A stretch of DNA of 6,473 bases from Candidatus Babelota bacterium (GTDB lineage: Bacteria; Babelota; Babeliae; Babelales; Babelaceae): assembly GCA_003484685.1 (NCBI GenBank), contig DNBB01000035.1:1-6473 (forward strand), read 5' to 3'. How positions within the stretch are numbered: position 1 is the first letter of the stretch; every line of letters begins with the position of its first letter. The notes under the pieces were generated by a model. The model did not search any database. It was given only the letters and a program-made list of their open reading frames with translations, and was not told the origin of the DNA. The translations under genes and the position numbers were made by a program. Positions 1 through 5,720 of the stretch are shown piece by piece.

Positions 1-483
1 AGGAAAGGTGCTGAGGGTATTAAGAAGCTCTTTTTGGGATAATTTGTAGGCTTCGTCGATATATATCTCTAAAAAATTTTTGTAGCGTGTTTCGTATATT
101 TTTTCCCAGTTAATTCCCTTGGGAAGGGATGCGCAAACAAGGGATATGGTGTTTAGGGATGGTATATAATCAAAGTAGAGGGATTCAAATTCTTCCTTCG
201 TTAGGAGGCTTTTTTCCTTCTTTTTATTTTTAGAAGAATTGAGTAGTTTTAAATGTGTGACATGGGAGAGTTGCGCTCTTTTTGTTTTAAGAAAGTGGGG
301 GAGCTCTGACCGTTTAACATATTCTTCTTTAACGGTACCTCTGAATGAGTTTAGCAGCTCAACGGCGCTTAGTTGGTCGTCATAAACACACAGGGTTGTT
401 GAATAGCAAAAGAGTTGCCCAAAAATGCTACATGCCACGATGAGCATGAACGCGCGGAGTATTGGAAAAAGGGTAATTTTCAC
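1..483 (-). CDS. Partial exported protein of unknown function (N-terminal 161 residues; 3' end lies outside the window)
   Basis: An open frame runs from a GTG at 483-481 to the left edge with no stop, so only the N-terminal 161 codons are visible. GTG is the best start: an in-frame TAA lies eight codons upstream with no other start codon between, a purine-rich stretch (AGAAAGAG) sits a few bases before it, and it gives a complete signal peptide. That peptide has K2 and R10, a hydrophobic core at about residues 12-22 (FMLIVACSIFG) and probable cleavage near residue 26. The next start, ATG at codon 13, would lose the basic N-region. The mature part is rich in Lys, Leu and Ser, has a lysine cluster near residues 87-95 (SKNKKKEK), and looks helical. 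I recognise no family. It follows the 670-1941 gene on the same strand after 186 nt, with its own candidate promoter. The exported nature is well supported; the function is unknown. Confidence 0.75.
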   Translation of the reverse strand, partial: MKITLFPILRAFMLIVACSIFGQLFCYSTTLCVYDDQLSAVELLNSFRGTVKEEYVKRSELPHFLKTKRAQLSHVTHLKLLNSSKNKKKEKSLLTKEEFESLYFDYIPSLNTISLVCASLPKGINWEKIYETRYKNFLEIYIDEAYKLSQKELLNTLSTFP

Positions 484-629
484 GACGATCTCTTTCTTCT
501 TATTTTACGTTTGGTGCGGCCGGTGAGTTATGAAGCATTGCTGAAAAGCTTTTTGACGCCTTGTGCACTTTGCATGAGGGCTCGCTGTAGTGTGCATTTT
601 GGTGATCGCACACACCCGCTTTTTATCTT

Positions 630-657
630 ATTGTAATTATTTTTAATAATTTGTCTA
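630..657 (-). promoter_or_regulatory. Candidate sigma70-type promoter for the gene at 1-483
   Basis: Read on the minus strand, TAGACA (657-652; one mismatch to TTGACA) is followed after 16 nt by TACAAT (635-630; one mismatch to TATAAT). Transcription would start near 622, leaving a leader of about 140 nt before the GTG start at 483. The rest of the 484-669 gap holds nothing else I can name. The match is good, but the flanking DNA is very AT-rich, where such matches arise by chance. Confidence 0.45.
635..651. repeat. AT-only perfect palindrome in the promoter spacer
   Basis: AATTATT and AATAATT form a perfect 7-bp inverted repeat around a 3-nt centre. It fills the spacer of the candidate promoter at 630-657. 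All pairs are A-T, so it would be a weak RNA hairpin. It lies 19 nt past the stop of the 670-1941 gene. It could be an operator or simply AT-rich chance. Confidence 0.4.
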
Positions 658-669
658 GGAGAAATGCAA

Positions 670-1941
670 TTACAGTGATTGGTGTTTTTTTAAGTTATTA
701 CATAATTTGAGGTAGCTTCCTAACCATTTTTTGGGGGGGCTTTCGTTGCCTGGTCCAGGCGAAGGACCAAAAAAATATCGGTAATCGCTCGCACTCCCAC
801 GAAACAAGATAGTTTTTTTTGGTTGATGCAGCGGAATTATTTTTATGGTCGGCGGGGAGAGTTGTTCCTTGATCAATTGAAAGATCTTGGGTTCTTGGTT
901 GTATTTTGCTTTATCGAGTATTTGTGATTTAAGTAACCTGAAATTTTTACTGGGCATTCGCCTAAAAAAGCATTCAATGCCAGGAAAAAATTTATCGTAT
1001 ACATGTCGAATTAGGCACTCTTGGATTGATAGAACGGCGAAGCTGCGTTTCTTGGTTGTTTTTACATTGTTTTTTTTCATTTCTTCGATGCGTGCTTTTT
1101 CAAGCTTTCTAAACTTTCTTGCCTCAGCTTGCATATGATAGGCGCAGAATCGTATTATTAGTTCATATGTTATTTCTTGAAGCGCATGGAAGATCCGATA
1201 TGTTGATGGCTGTGCTTGCGTGTCCGGGCTCTTTTCATTTACTGGTATGTCTTTTGAGAAGGTGTAATTATCTTGGGGGTGTTTTTTTGAGGGATATGAG
1301 GTTTTCTTTTTAAGAATATTTAAAAATGTACCAACTTCCAAAATAAAGTTTTCTTGATCGAATTCCGGCGTATCAAAAAATGTCTCTTCTATGTTTGCGT
1401 TAAATTCGCATTTTGTCGGCAGGTTGCTGGAGTTACCGTACTCTTCAAGGGCTTGAGCCAACAAGGATGCTCTTATGAATAGGTAATCACGTGGACCGCT
1501 TTCTGGTTCCGATAGCTTTGGTTTTTTGGATACTGCAACCCCTGTATTTATTCCTGCTCGGTCTTTTTTTTCTTCTTTTGCCTGAAATTTGCTTCCGGTA
1601 TTGTTTTGGTTTAACGCTATGTTTGTTTTTGGAATCGCTGCCAAGTTTAACGAGACAGATAAAGCGCTATCTGTGGTGATCAAATTGAGCAGTGTTTTAA
1701 AGAAGGGTATCCCTGAAATATTTTTTGAAGGTATAGTCTCTGAACACGCCTCTTTAGCTTCTGCTTCGCCCCATTCTTCAAGTGGTTTGAAGAATGTTTT
1801 ATCTTTCCCCCCTTTTGGTATTTTAGATGCAAATTCTTTCTTTTTTACGGTAGGGTAGGCTTCTGGCGCGTGGGCAGCAACACCAAGGAGCGGGTAAAAG
1901 AGCAGTAATACAACGAACCATGTATTGTTTTGTTCGTTCAC
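670..1941 (-). CDS. Exported protein of unknown function, lysine-rich, 423 aa
   Basis: The frame starts at a GTG (1941-1939) supported by AAGGAA six nucleotides upstream and ends at TAA (672-670). The N-terminus is a classical Sec signal peptide: hydrophobic core at about residues 8-22 (WFVVLLLFYPLLGVA) and an AHA cleavage box at 23-25, giving a mature start at Pro26. Residues 26-150 are low in predicted order and rich in Lys, Glu and Asn. Residues 255-292 look like a long charged helix, possibly a coiled coil (MQAEARKFRKLEKARIEE). The C-terminal third is basic and aromatic, with a Pro/Gly-rich stretch near 392-403 (GPSPGPGNESPP). The few cysteines (66, 178, 266, 309, 324, 414) form no obvious metal motif. 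It begins 43 nt after the stop of the 1985-2866 gene, so the two are probably co-transcribed. I recognise no family, and the function is unknown. Confidence 0.8.
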   Translation of the reverse strand: MNEQNNTWFVVLLLFYPLLGVAAHAPEAYPTVKKKEFASKIPKGGKDKTFFKPLEEWGEAEAKEACSETIPSKNISGIPFFKTLLNLITTDSALSVSLNLAAIPKTNIALNQNNTGSKFQAKEEKKDRAGINTGVAVSKKPKLSEPESGPRDYLFIRASLLAQALEEYGNSSNLPTKCEFNANIEETFFDTPEFDQENFILEVGTFLNILKKKTSYPSKKHPQDNYTFSKDIPVNEKSPDTQAQPSTYRIFHALQEITYELIIRFCAYHMQAEARKFRKLEKARIEEMKKNNVKTTKKRSFAVLSIQECLIRHVYDKFFPGIECFFRRMPSKNFRLLKSQILDKAKYNQEPKIFQLIKEQLSPPTIKIIPLHQPKKTILFRGSASDYRYFFGPSPGPGNESPPKKWLGSYLKLCNNLKKHQSL

Positions 1942-1947
1942 TAATGT

Positions 1948-1953
1948 TTCCTT
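1948..1953 (-). promoter_or_regulatory. Ribosome binding site fixing the GTG start of 670-1941
   Basis: AAGGAA on the minus strand lies 6 nt before the GTG at 1941. It supports a non-ATG start that also opens the signal peptide at its natural N-terminus. Confidence 0.6.
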
Positions 1954-1984
1954 GTGCCAGTATTTTGTTTAGCGATTCCCTATC

Positions 1985-2866
1985 TTAAAGTAAAAAATCG
2001 TCCATCGTAAGTTCATCTAAAGAGTCGATGTCCACGTCGATTTGTTCTGCCAATAATTTGGCGCGTTCTTCGTCAGAGAGTTTTGGTAATGCTTCGATAT
2101 ATTCCTTGCCGCCGATTAGTGGGGCTGCGGTCTGTAGTGCAAAGAGGATATCGTTGCCGGCAACCGTCAAGGCATTGGCAACGATTTGTAGCCGTTCAAG
2201 GTTTTTTTTGAGCGAGTTGGTAAGTTGTGTTCCTGAGCTGCCAAGTACCGAGGCGAGACCTGTTTTTTCTGCCATTTCGAGCGCTTCGCGCGCAAAGGTG
2301 TTTAAGTTCATTAATAGTCCCGATTCGACCTGATAAGAACTGGTGTTCTCAGTATTGGTATCGACGACTTTGCCCAGCAAGGAGTGAATCAGCGGCGTCA
2401 AAAAGCTGGCGGTTTCGCCAATAGTAGCACCGATGCAACTCTGCTTACTGCGGCATTGAATATTTGCGCACGCAAGCTCCGTAGGGTCAGTGCTCTCGGC
2501 TTTTGTTCGGAGTTCCTGATCAGGTTGTACTACGCAGCCGTAGTATTGCTTAAGCTCGCCCAAGCTTTGTTCAAGCGCCCGGAGAGACTGTTCCCCTAAG
2601 TCGCTCATATTAAGGATGATACCAAAAAATGACGAGCCAGCGTTCTTGAGCGTCTTATCAAAGTGGGTACCATCGACTAGGGTTTTAAGGATAAAACTAA
2701 GGTTTTCTAGTTGTTGGCACCCATCGTATAGTTTTTGAAGTTCAGGATTGCTTGGATACCAGCTGTCTTTGGCTGAACTGTGACCATTAGTGCACAGGGC
2801 TGGTGTGATGATGACGATAATGGCTAAGAACCAAAGGGTTTGTTGGTGCAAAAAGATTGGTTTCAT
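1985..2866 (-). CDS. Exported cysteine-motif protein of unknown function, 293 aa; paralogue of the upstream gene
   Basis: An ATG at 2866-2864 overlaps the TGA of the preceding gene (ATGA), with AGGAG 7 nt upstream, so translation is probably coupled. The N-terminus is a signal peptide or anchor: hydrophobic at about residues 11-24 (LWFLAIIVIITPAL) with possible cleavage after Cys25. The residues before Cys25 (PAL) do not make a lipobox. The body is mainly helical. A cysteine cluster at C111, C133, C138 and C144 is followed by a hydrophobic helix containing TPLI (157-160) and LLGK (163-166). The same order, C-x3/4-C-x5-C-I then a helix with PLI, occurs in the 2863-3666 product, which also has a helical region of similar length before it. 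I infer an old tandem duplication. The tail (264-293) is acidic, ending in DELTMDDFLL. The cysteines may form disulfides in the periplasm. No known family is recognised. Confidence 0.85.
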   Translation of the reverse strand: MKPIFLHQQTLWFLAIIVIITPALCTNGHSSAKDSWYPSNPELQKLYDGCQQLENLSFILKTLVDGTHFDKTLKNAGSSFFGIILNMSDLGEQSLRALEQSLGELKQYYGCVVQPDQELRTKAESTDPTELACANIQCRSKQSCIGATIGETASFLTPLIHSLLGKVVDTNTENTSSYQVESGLLMNLNTFAREALEMAEKTGLASVLGSSGTQLTNSLKKNLERLQIVANALTVAGNDILFALQTAAPLIGGKEYIEALPKLSDEERAKLLAEQIDVDIDSLDELTMDDFLL

Positions 2867-3666
2867 AGCCGCTCTCCTAGGTCTTTTTGATGTGCCGGTT
2901 CTAGAATTCTCCCGGTTTCTTTAAGTAACTGGATACTTGAGTCAAGCATGATCGAGAGGGCAAGTAGTTCTTGGGTGGCAGGCGCCTCTGGTGCAGCAAG
3001 TTTGAAGAGCATAGGAAGAATACCGAGGATTTTTTCGTTGCCTACGTTTGATGTTCCAATACTAGCTTTGATTAGTGGTTCAAATAGTACCGCGCCATCT
3101 TGGAGTAAGGTGGCGATACATGCTCGTTGTGAAGTGCAGAGTTCGGAACACGTTCCGAGTTTCTTTGTTCGTATGCAACGAGCTACTTTGCTAACGCGTT
3201 TAAGCCGTTGCACAAATTCGGGTTGCAAGAGTTGTGTTAAGAGCTGGTCAAAGAGGATTATCGCGTTAGCTGTTTCGCCAAGTTGGGTTGCCTGATTGGG
3301 GAATGCGAGATTAGCAAGGTTTTGGATGATTAGTTTGGCGCGATCTGCCATGAGAAGAACAAGAAATTGATGCATCTTGTTGCTTACATCTTGTTTTTCT
3401 TGAAGGGAAAGGTTTTCTTTGTTTGCTAGGAGCGGTTGCAAAAATTCTGCTTTTTGTTGGAGCGAAAGATTATCCCATTGCTCATCAGGGTTCCAAATGG
3501 AGGTCTTGCCCTTGGCCTGCAATAAAGATGGTTGCTTAAATGTTGTTATGCGTGCGGTAGTAAATTCTTTACCAGCAGAGTCACCTGTACTAATTTTTGT
3601 CTGTCCATATCGGACTGCTACGGCTAGTATGCCGATTCCGAGCACGATAAGTGGATATCGATTCAC
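2863..3666 (-). CDS. Membrane-anchored or exported cysteine-motif protein of unknown function, 267 aa; paralogue of the downstream gene
   Basis: Two adjacent start codons are possible, TTG at 3669 and GTG at 3666. GTG is preferred because GGAGG sits 6 nt before it and only 3 nt before the TTG. The N-terminus (NRYPLIVLGIGILAVAV, then Arg) reads as an uncleaved signal anchor, since no good cleavage box follows. Residues 58-100 contain a double motif, NLSLQQK and NLSLQEK, 19 residues apart, the first followed by FLQPL and the second by a Met/Phe-rich helix. This spacing recalls the W-x2-L-x3-Q/R-x6-PL pattern of DUF3106 proteins, but the resemblance is weak. A cysteine cluster at C164, C173, C177 and C183 precedes a helix with EPLI, matching the next gene. 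The stop overlaps that gene by 4 nt. It looks like the first gene of the downstream unit, 87 nt past the 3754-4185 gene and its hairpin. Function unknown. Confidence 0.83.
   Translation of the reverse strand: MNRYPLIVLGIGILAVAVRYGQTKISTGDSAGKEFTTARITTFKQPSLLQAKGKTSIWNPDEQWDNLSLQQKAEFLQPLLANKENLSLQEKQDVSNKMHQFLVLLMADRAKLIIQNLANLAFPNQATQLGETANAIILFDQLLTQLLQPEFVQRLKRVSKVARCIRTKKLGTCSELCTSQRACIATLLQDGAVLFEPLIKASIGTSNVGNEKILGILPMLFKLAAPEAPATQELLALSIMLDSSIQLLKETGRILEPAHQKDLGERL
2874..2878 (-). promoter_or_regulatory. Ribosome binding site of 1985-2866, inside the upstream gene
   Basis: AGGAG on the minus strand lies 7 nt before the ATG at 2866, within the last codons of the 2863-3666 gene. With the ATGA overlap this points to coupled translation of the two paralogues. 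Confidence 0.6.
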
Positions 3667-3672
3667 CAACCA

Positions 3673-3677
3673 CCTCC
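3673..3677 (-). promoter_or_regulatory. Ribosome binding site deciding the start of 2863-3666
   Basis: GGAGG on the minus strand is 6 nt from the GTG at 3666 but only 3 nt from the TTG at 3669, which favours the GTG. Confidence 0.6.
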
Positions 3678-3722
3678 CCTGTAAATACGGGTGCCTGTTA
3701 TTTGATTGGTGATTAATTTAGA

Positions 3723-3750
3723 AAACCTGCACATTCCAGTGCAAGGGTTT
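3723..3750 (-). terminator. Stem-loop after the 3754-4185 gene, probable terminator
   Basis: On the minus strand AAACC-(CT bulge)-TGCAC pairs with GTGCA-GGTTT around a 6-nt loop, giving 10 base pairs. It starts 3 nt after the TAA of the 3754-4185 gene. The trailing U-run is short (TTTT counting the stem, then CTAAATT), so termination may be partial, allowing some readthrough into the paralogue pair. Confidence 0.5.
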
Positions 3751-3753
3751 CGC

Positions 3754-4185
3754 TTATCTTTCAGCGCTTAGCGATAATGTGGCCAGATCACAAATGAGTT
3801 GGTTTTCTCCCTGATCAAGTGTTGATTTGAGTTGTGCGACTTCCTGCTCAGGTATCCCGGCTGATTGATAAAATATTATGAGAGAGTTCAAGGCGTTTGC
3901 AATGTTCTCTTTGTGTTTGCGCGACTGATGTAAGGCTTCTTTTGAGGGCCGATGAACAAAGTTTTGGCGCTGGACGATCCAGATCCAGGCACAATAGGCA
4001 TTTAATGCGCGGTTATAGTTTTTGATCAAATCCTGCAATTCGATCTTTTGTGATTCGGTTAATTGGCAACCAAAGCAAATAGATTTTTCTAGTTTAGGCG
4101 CCGCATCTTTGGGGATCAACGCCAAGGTTGGGGACATGTTCGAAATCAGGCAGAGCGCTGATAAATAGAGGAATACATGTTTCAT
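3754..4185 (-). CDS. Small exported helical protein with a CxxC motif, 143 aa, unknown function
   Basis: The start is the ATG at 4185, preceded by a near-perfect AAGGAG 7 nt away. A TTG 45 nt further upstream is in frame but would put a basic stretch before the signal peptide. Residues 1-22 are a clear Sec signal peptide (MKHVFLYLSALCLISN) with TLA before the cleavage point. The mature protein, about 121 residues, is mostly helical. It begins with C37-F-G-C40, followed at once by an LTxxQ-type motif (LTESQKIEL, 42-50). Further cysteines are at 65 and 132. CxxC in an exported protein suggests a disulfide, thiol exchange or metal binding, but there is no thioredoxin fold signature. LTxxQ motifs occur in Spy/CpxP periplasmic proteins, yet one such motif is too little to assign the family. 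It lies 108 nt after uvrC and has its own candidate promoter and terminator, so it may be a single-gene unit. Confidence 0.85.
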   Translation of the reverse strand: MKHVFLYLSALCLISNMSPTLALIPKDAAPKLEKSICFGCQLTESQKIELQDLIKNYNRALNAYCAWIWIVQRQNFVHRPSKEALHQSRKHKENIANALNSLIIFYQSAGIPEQEVAQLKSTLDQGENQLICDLATLSLSAER

Positions 4186-4192
4186 ACGATAT

Positions 4193-4198
4193 CTCCTT
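4193..4198 (-). promoter_or_regulatory. Strong ribosome binding site fixing the ATG at 4185
   Basis: AAGGAG on the minus strand, 7 nt from the ATG, is the best Shine-Dalgarno match in the window. It rules out the longer TTG-started reading of this gene. Confidence 0.75.
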
Positions 4199-4220
4199 TT
4201 TGTTCTTGTTTTCACTAGAC

Positions 4221-4248
4221 AGTGTAACAAGTTGCATTTCTAATTGAA
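4221..4248 (-). promoter_or_regulatory. Weak candidate promoter for the 3754-4185 gene
   Basis: On the minus strand an extended -10 (TGT then TACACT, 4229-4221) lies 16 nt after TTCAAT (4248-4243). The -10 has two mismatches and the -35 has three. Transcription would start near 4214, giving a leader of about 29 nt that includes the strong ribosome binding site. The position is sensible but the match is weak. Confidence 0.25.
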
Positions 4249-4293
4249 ATAGATGCGTGCAGCAAAAATTGGTTTTCTAGGTAGGAGTTACTG

Positions 4294-5619
4294 CTATTTG
4301 CTGTTTGGGTTGTTTGAGTGTGGAGACGGTTTTTGGGTAAGGCTTTTTCGCGCTCGAATACGATGTAGTGTAATGGCTTGATTATGCGTGTGATTGCGTA
4401 GGGTTATGAGGAGTGCGCCAGCAGGGGTATCCGGTGAAAGGACTATGCCTTCGGGATAGCGTGGCGTAAAGAGTCGTTCTTCTCGTTTGGCGATACTCAG
4501 GCAGGTTGCATTGGGTGGAAGTACACTTGTGGCTGCATTGCGTTGGCCTTTGCCGCCATCGATAAGGATGAGATCAGGTAGATCATTAGGGTTTTTGTAC
4601 CGGCGGGTTATTGCTTCTTGCAACGCAGCGTAATCATCTTGCTGTGTGATGCTTTTGATAATAAAGCGACGATATGCGTTATGATCGGGGGTGCCGTTGG
4701 TAAAGCGAACCGCAGCGGCAACGATTTGGTGACTTTGAAAGTGAGAAATATCAAAACAGTCGATGGTTTGGGGTGGTATTCTGGTACCTGCTAGCTTTTG
4801 TAATTCTGCTGACGCTTCTTGGTACTGTTGTTCGTCTGGTAAACTTTCGCTAAAGATGTTTTGTAAGTCTTTTTTATAGATCTGCACGTGCTTTTTGTGG
4901 GTAAGGGCGTCAAATAAGTATTCTATGGTTACGATTTGTTCTGCGATAGTGCGCGATTTTTCAAAAAGTAACAGTTGGTTAAAGTGTTCAATTTGCTTGT
5001 GTAAGAACGCAAGACAGTTTTTTTTGTTTCCTTGCAGGAGCGCTTCGGCAGCAGATAGGCGCATGAGATAATCTTTAGTATCAAAATCTTCTTTGCATGA
5101 GCCTGCGCAGCGTCCGATATGATAATCAAGGCAACCGGATGGGATCTTTTTGTTGCACAGGTAGAGTTGAAAGTTATTGATGAGGTAATCATACAGTTTG
5201 CGTGCATCTTTTTTGGCAATAAAGGGGCCATAGTAGCGTGCGTTCTTTTTGTTTGTGTTGCGTGCGAGCATCAGCTGGGGGACTTGGTTGCTCTGTGCTG
5301 AGGGCGCGGTTACGGCGAGATACATAAATGGGTTGCCATTTTTCAAAAGCGTATTGAAGCTTGGTTGGTGCTGATGTACCAACGTGGCCTCCAAGAGTAG
5401 CGCTTCCAATTCTGAGTGGGTAACGATATACGCGACGCGCTCATGTTGCTCAATAAGTTGCTGTATTTTTTGGTTGTTGGTGGGACGAAAATAGGAGAGG
5501 ATACGGCGTTTGAGGTTCTTTGCTTTACCAATGTATAAAATTTCGCCCTGTGGCGTGATAAAGAGGTAAACACCAGGAAGGGTTGGAAGTGTTGGTTGCG
5601 GTGTTAGTGAATGTTTCAT
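4294..5619 (-). CDS. uvrC: UvrABC system protein C, shortened (441 aa, no C-terminal HhH domain)
   Basis: UvrC makes the two incisions around a DNA lesion after UvrA/UvrB recognition, in the cytoplasm. The N-terminal GIY-YIG nuclease (about 12-95) shows G16-V-Y18, Y29-I-G31, R38/R39, E77 and N89. Four cysteines, C155, C163, C171 and C175, match the Fe-S cluster set of E. coli UvrC (C154, C166, C174, C178), with a shorter first spacer. A degenerate UVR helix pair (about 208-235, FEKSRTIAEQI) would bind UvrB. The RNase H-like 5' nuclease keeps D290 (CFDISH), D329 (QDDYAAL), D354 (LIDGGKGQ) and H412, aligned by me to E. coli D399, D438, D466 and H538. It is about 170 residues shorter than E. coli UvrC: about 100 are missing between UVR and the second nuclease, and the C-terminal helix-hairpin-helix is absent. 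No frameshifted remainder follows the TAG. The start fits the family N-terminus; only a weak AAGG lies 10 nt upstream. The 101-nt upstream gap contains a terminator. Confidence 0.95.
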   Translation of the reverse strand: MKHSLTPQPTLPTLPGVYLFITPQGEILYIGKAKNLKRRILSYFRPTNNQKIQQLIEQHERVAYIVTHSELEALLLEATLVHQHQPSFNTLLKNGNPFMYLAVTAPSAQSNQVPQLMLARNTNKKNARYYGPFIAKKDARKLYDYLINNFQLYLCNKKIPSGCLDYHIGRCAGSCKEDFDTKDYLMRLSAAEALLQGNKKNCLAFLHKQIEHFNQLLLFEKSRTIAEQIVTIEYLFDALTHKKHVQIYKKDLQNIFSESLPDEQQYQEASAELQKLAGTRIPPQTIDCFDISHFQSHQIVAAAVRFTNGTPDHNAYRRFIIKSITQQDDYAALQEAITRRYKNPNDLPDLILIDGGKGQRNAATSVLPPNATCLSIAKREERLFTPRYPEGIVLSPDTPAGALLITLRNHTHNQAITLHRIRARKSLTQKPSPHSNNPNSK

Positions 5620-5649
5620 GCGTATCGAACCTTACAAAAGAGCGGGCGC

Positions 5650-5693
5650 AACAAAAGAAAACACTCTTAGTATGCAGCGCAACTAAGAGTGTT
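5650..5693 (-). terminator. Intrinsic terminator of the 5721-6473 gene
   Basis: A perfect 11-bp inverted repeat, AACACTCTTAG (5693-5683 on the minus strand) and CTAAGAGTGTT (5670-5660), encloses a 12-nt loop. On the minus strand a T-rich tail (TTCTTTTGT) follows the stem. It lies about 28 nt past the TAA of the upstream gene and only about 30 nt before the uvrC start. On the plus strand the flank has weaker T-richness and no gene ends there. Confidence 0.8.
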
Positions 5694-5720
5694 CCTAGAT
5701 TTTTAGTAGCGTATTTGATT

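Noticed and set aside
415..636. Plus-strand open frame of 73 codons
   Set aside because: It overlaps the signal-peptide end of the 1-483 gene antisense, has no ribosome binding site and its composition looks unstructured.
887..1858. Several plus-strand frames with hydrophobic translations (887-1138, 1119-1313, 1491-1679, 1589-1858)
   Set aside because: All are antisense to the 670-1941 gene. Lys-rich coding reads as Phe/Leu-rich on the other strand, which explains the apparent hydrophobic segments.
2790..2795. Cys25 of the 1985-2866 product as a lipoprotein acylation site
   Set aside because: The preceding residues are P-A-L, which does not fit the lipobox. It is more likely an ordinary signal-peptide end.
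2028..3712. Plus-strand frames opposite the paralogue pair (2028-2333, 2227-2424, 2384-2599, 2948-3295, 3419-3712)
   Set aside because: They lie almost wholly antisense to two well-supported genes and have no protein-like features of their own.
4186..4230. Fifteen-codon N-terminal extension of the small CxxC protein from a TTG
   Set aside because: A strong AAGGAG places the start at the ATG at 4185, which also begins the signal peptide correctly.
4186..4293. A frameshifted remnant of the missing UvrC helix-hairpin-helix domain downstream of the stop
   Set aside because: Reading the other minus-strand frames gives early stops or sequence without the GIG-type hairpin motif, so the short form looks genuine.
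4929..5573. Frames inside uvrC (4929-5231 and 5343-5573 on the minus strand, 5119-5301 on the plus strand)
   Set aside because: They are out-of-frame shadows of a conserved gene whose domains are continuous through the same region.
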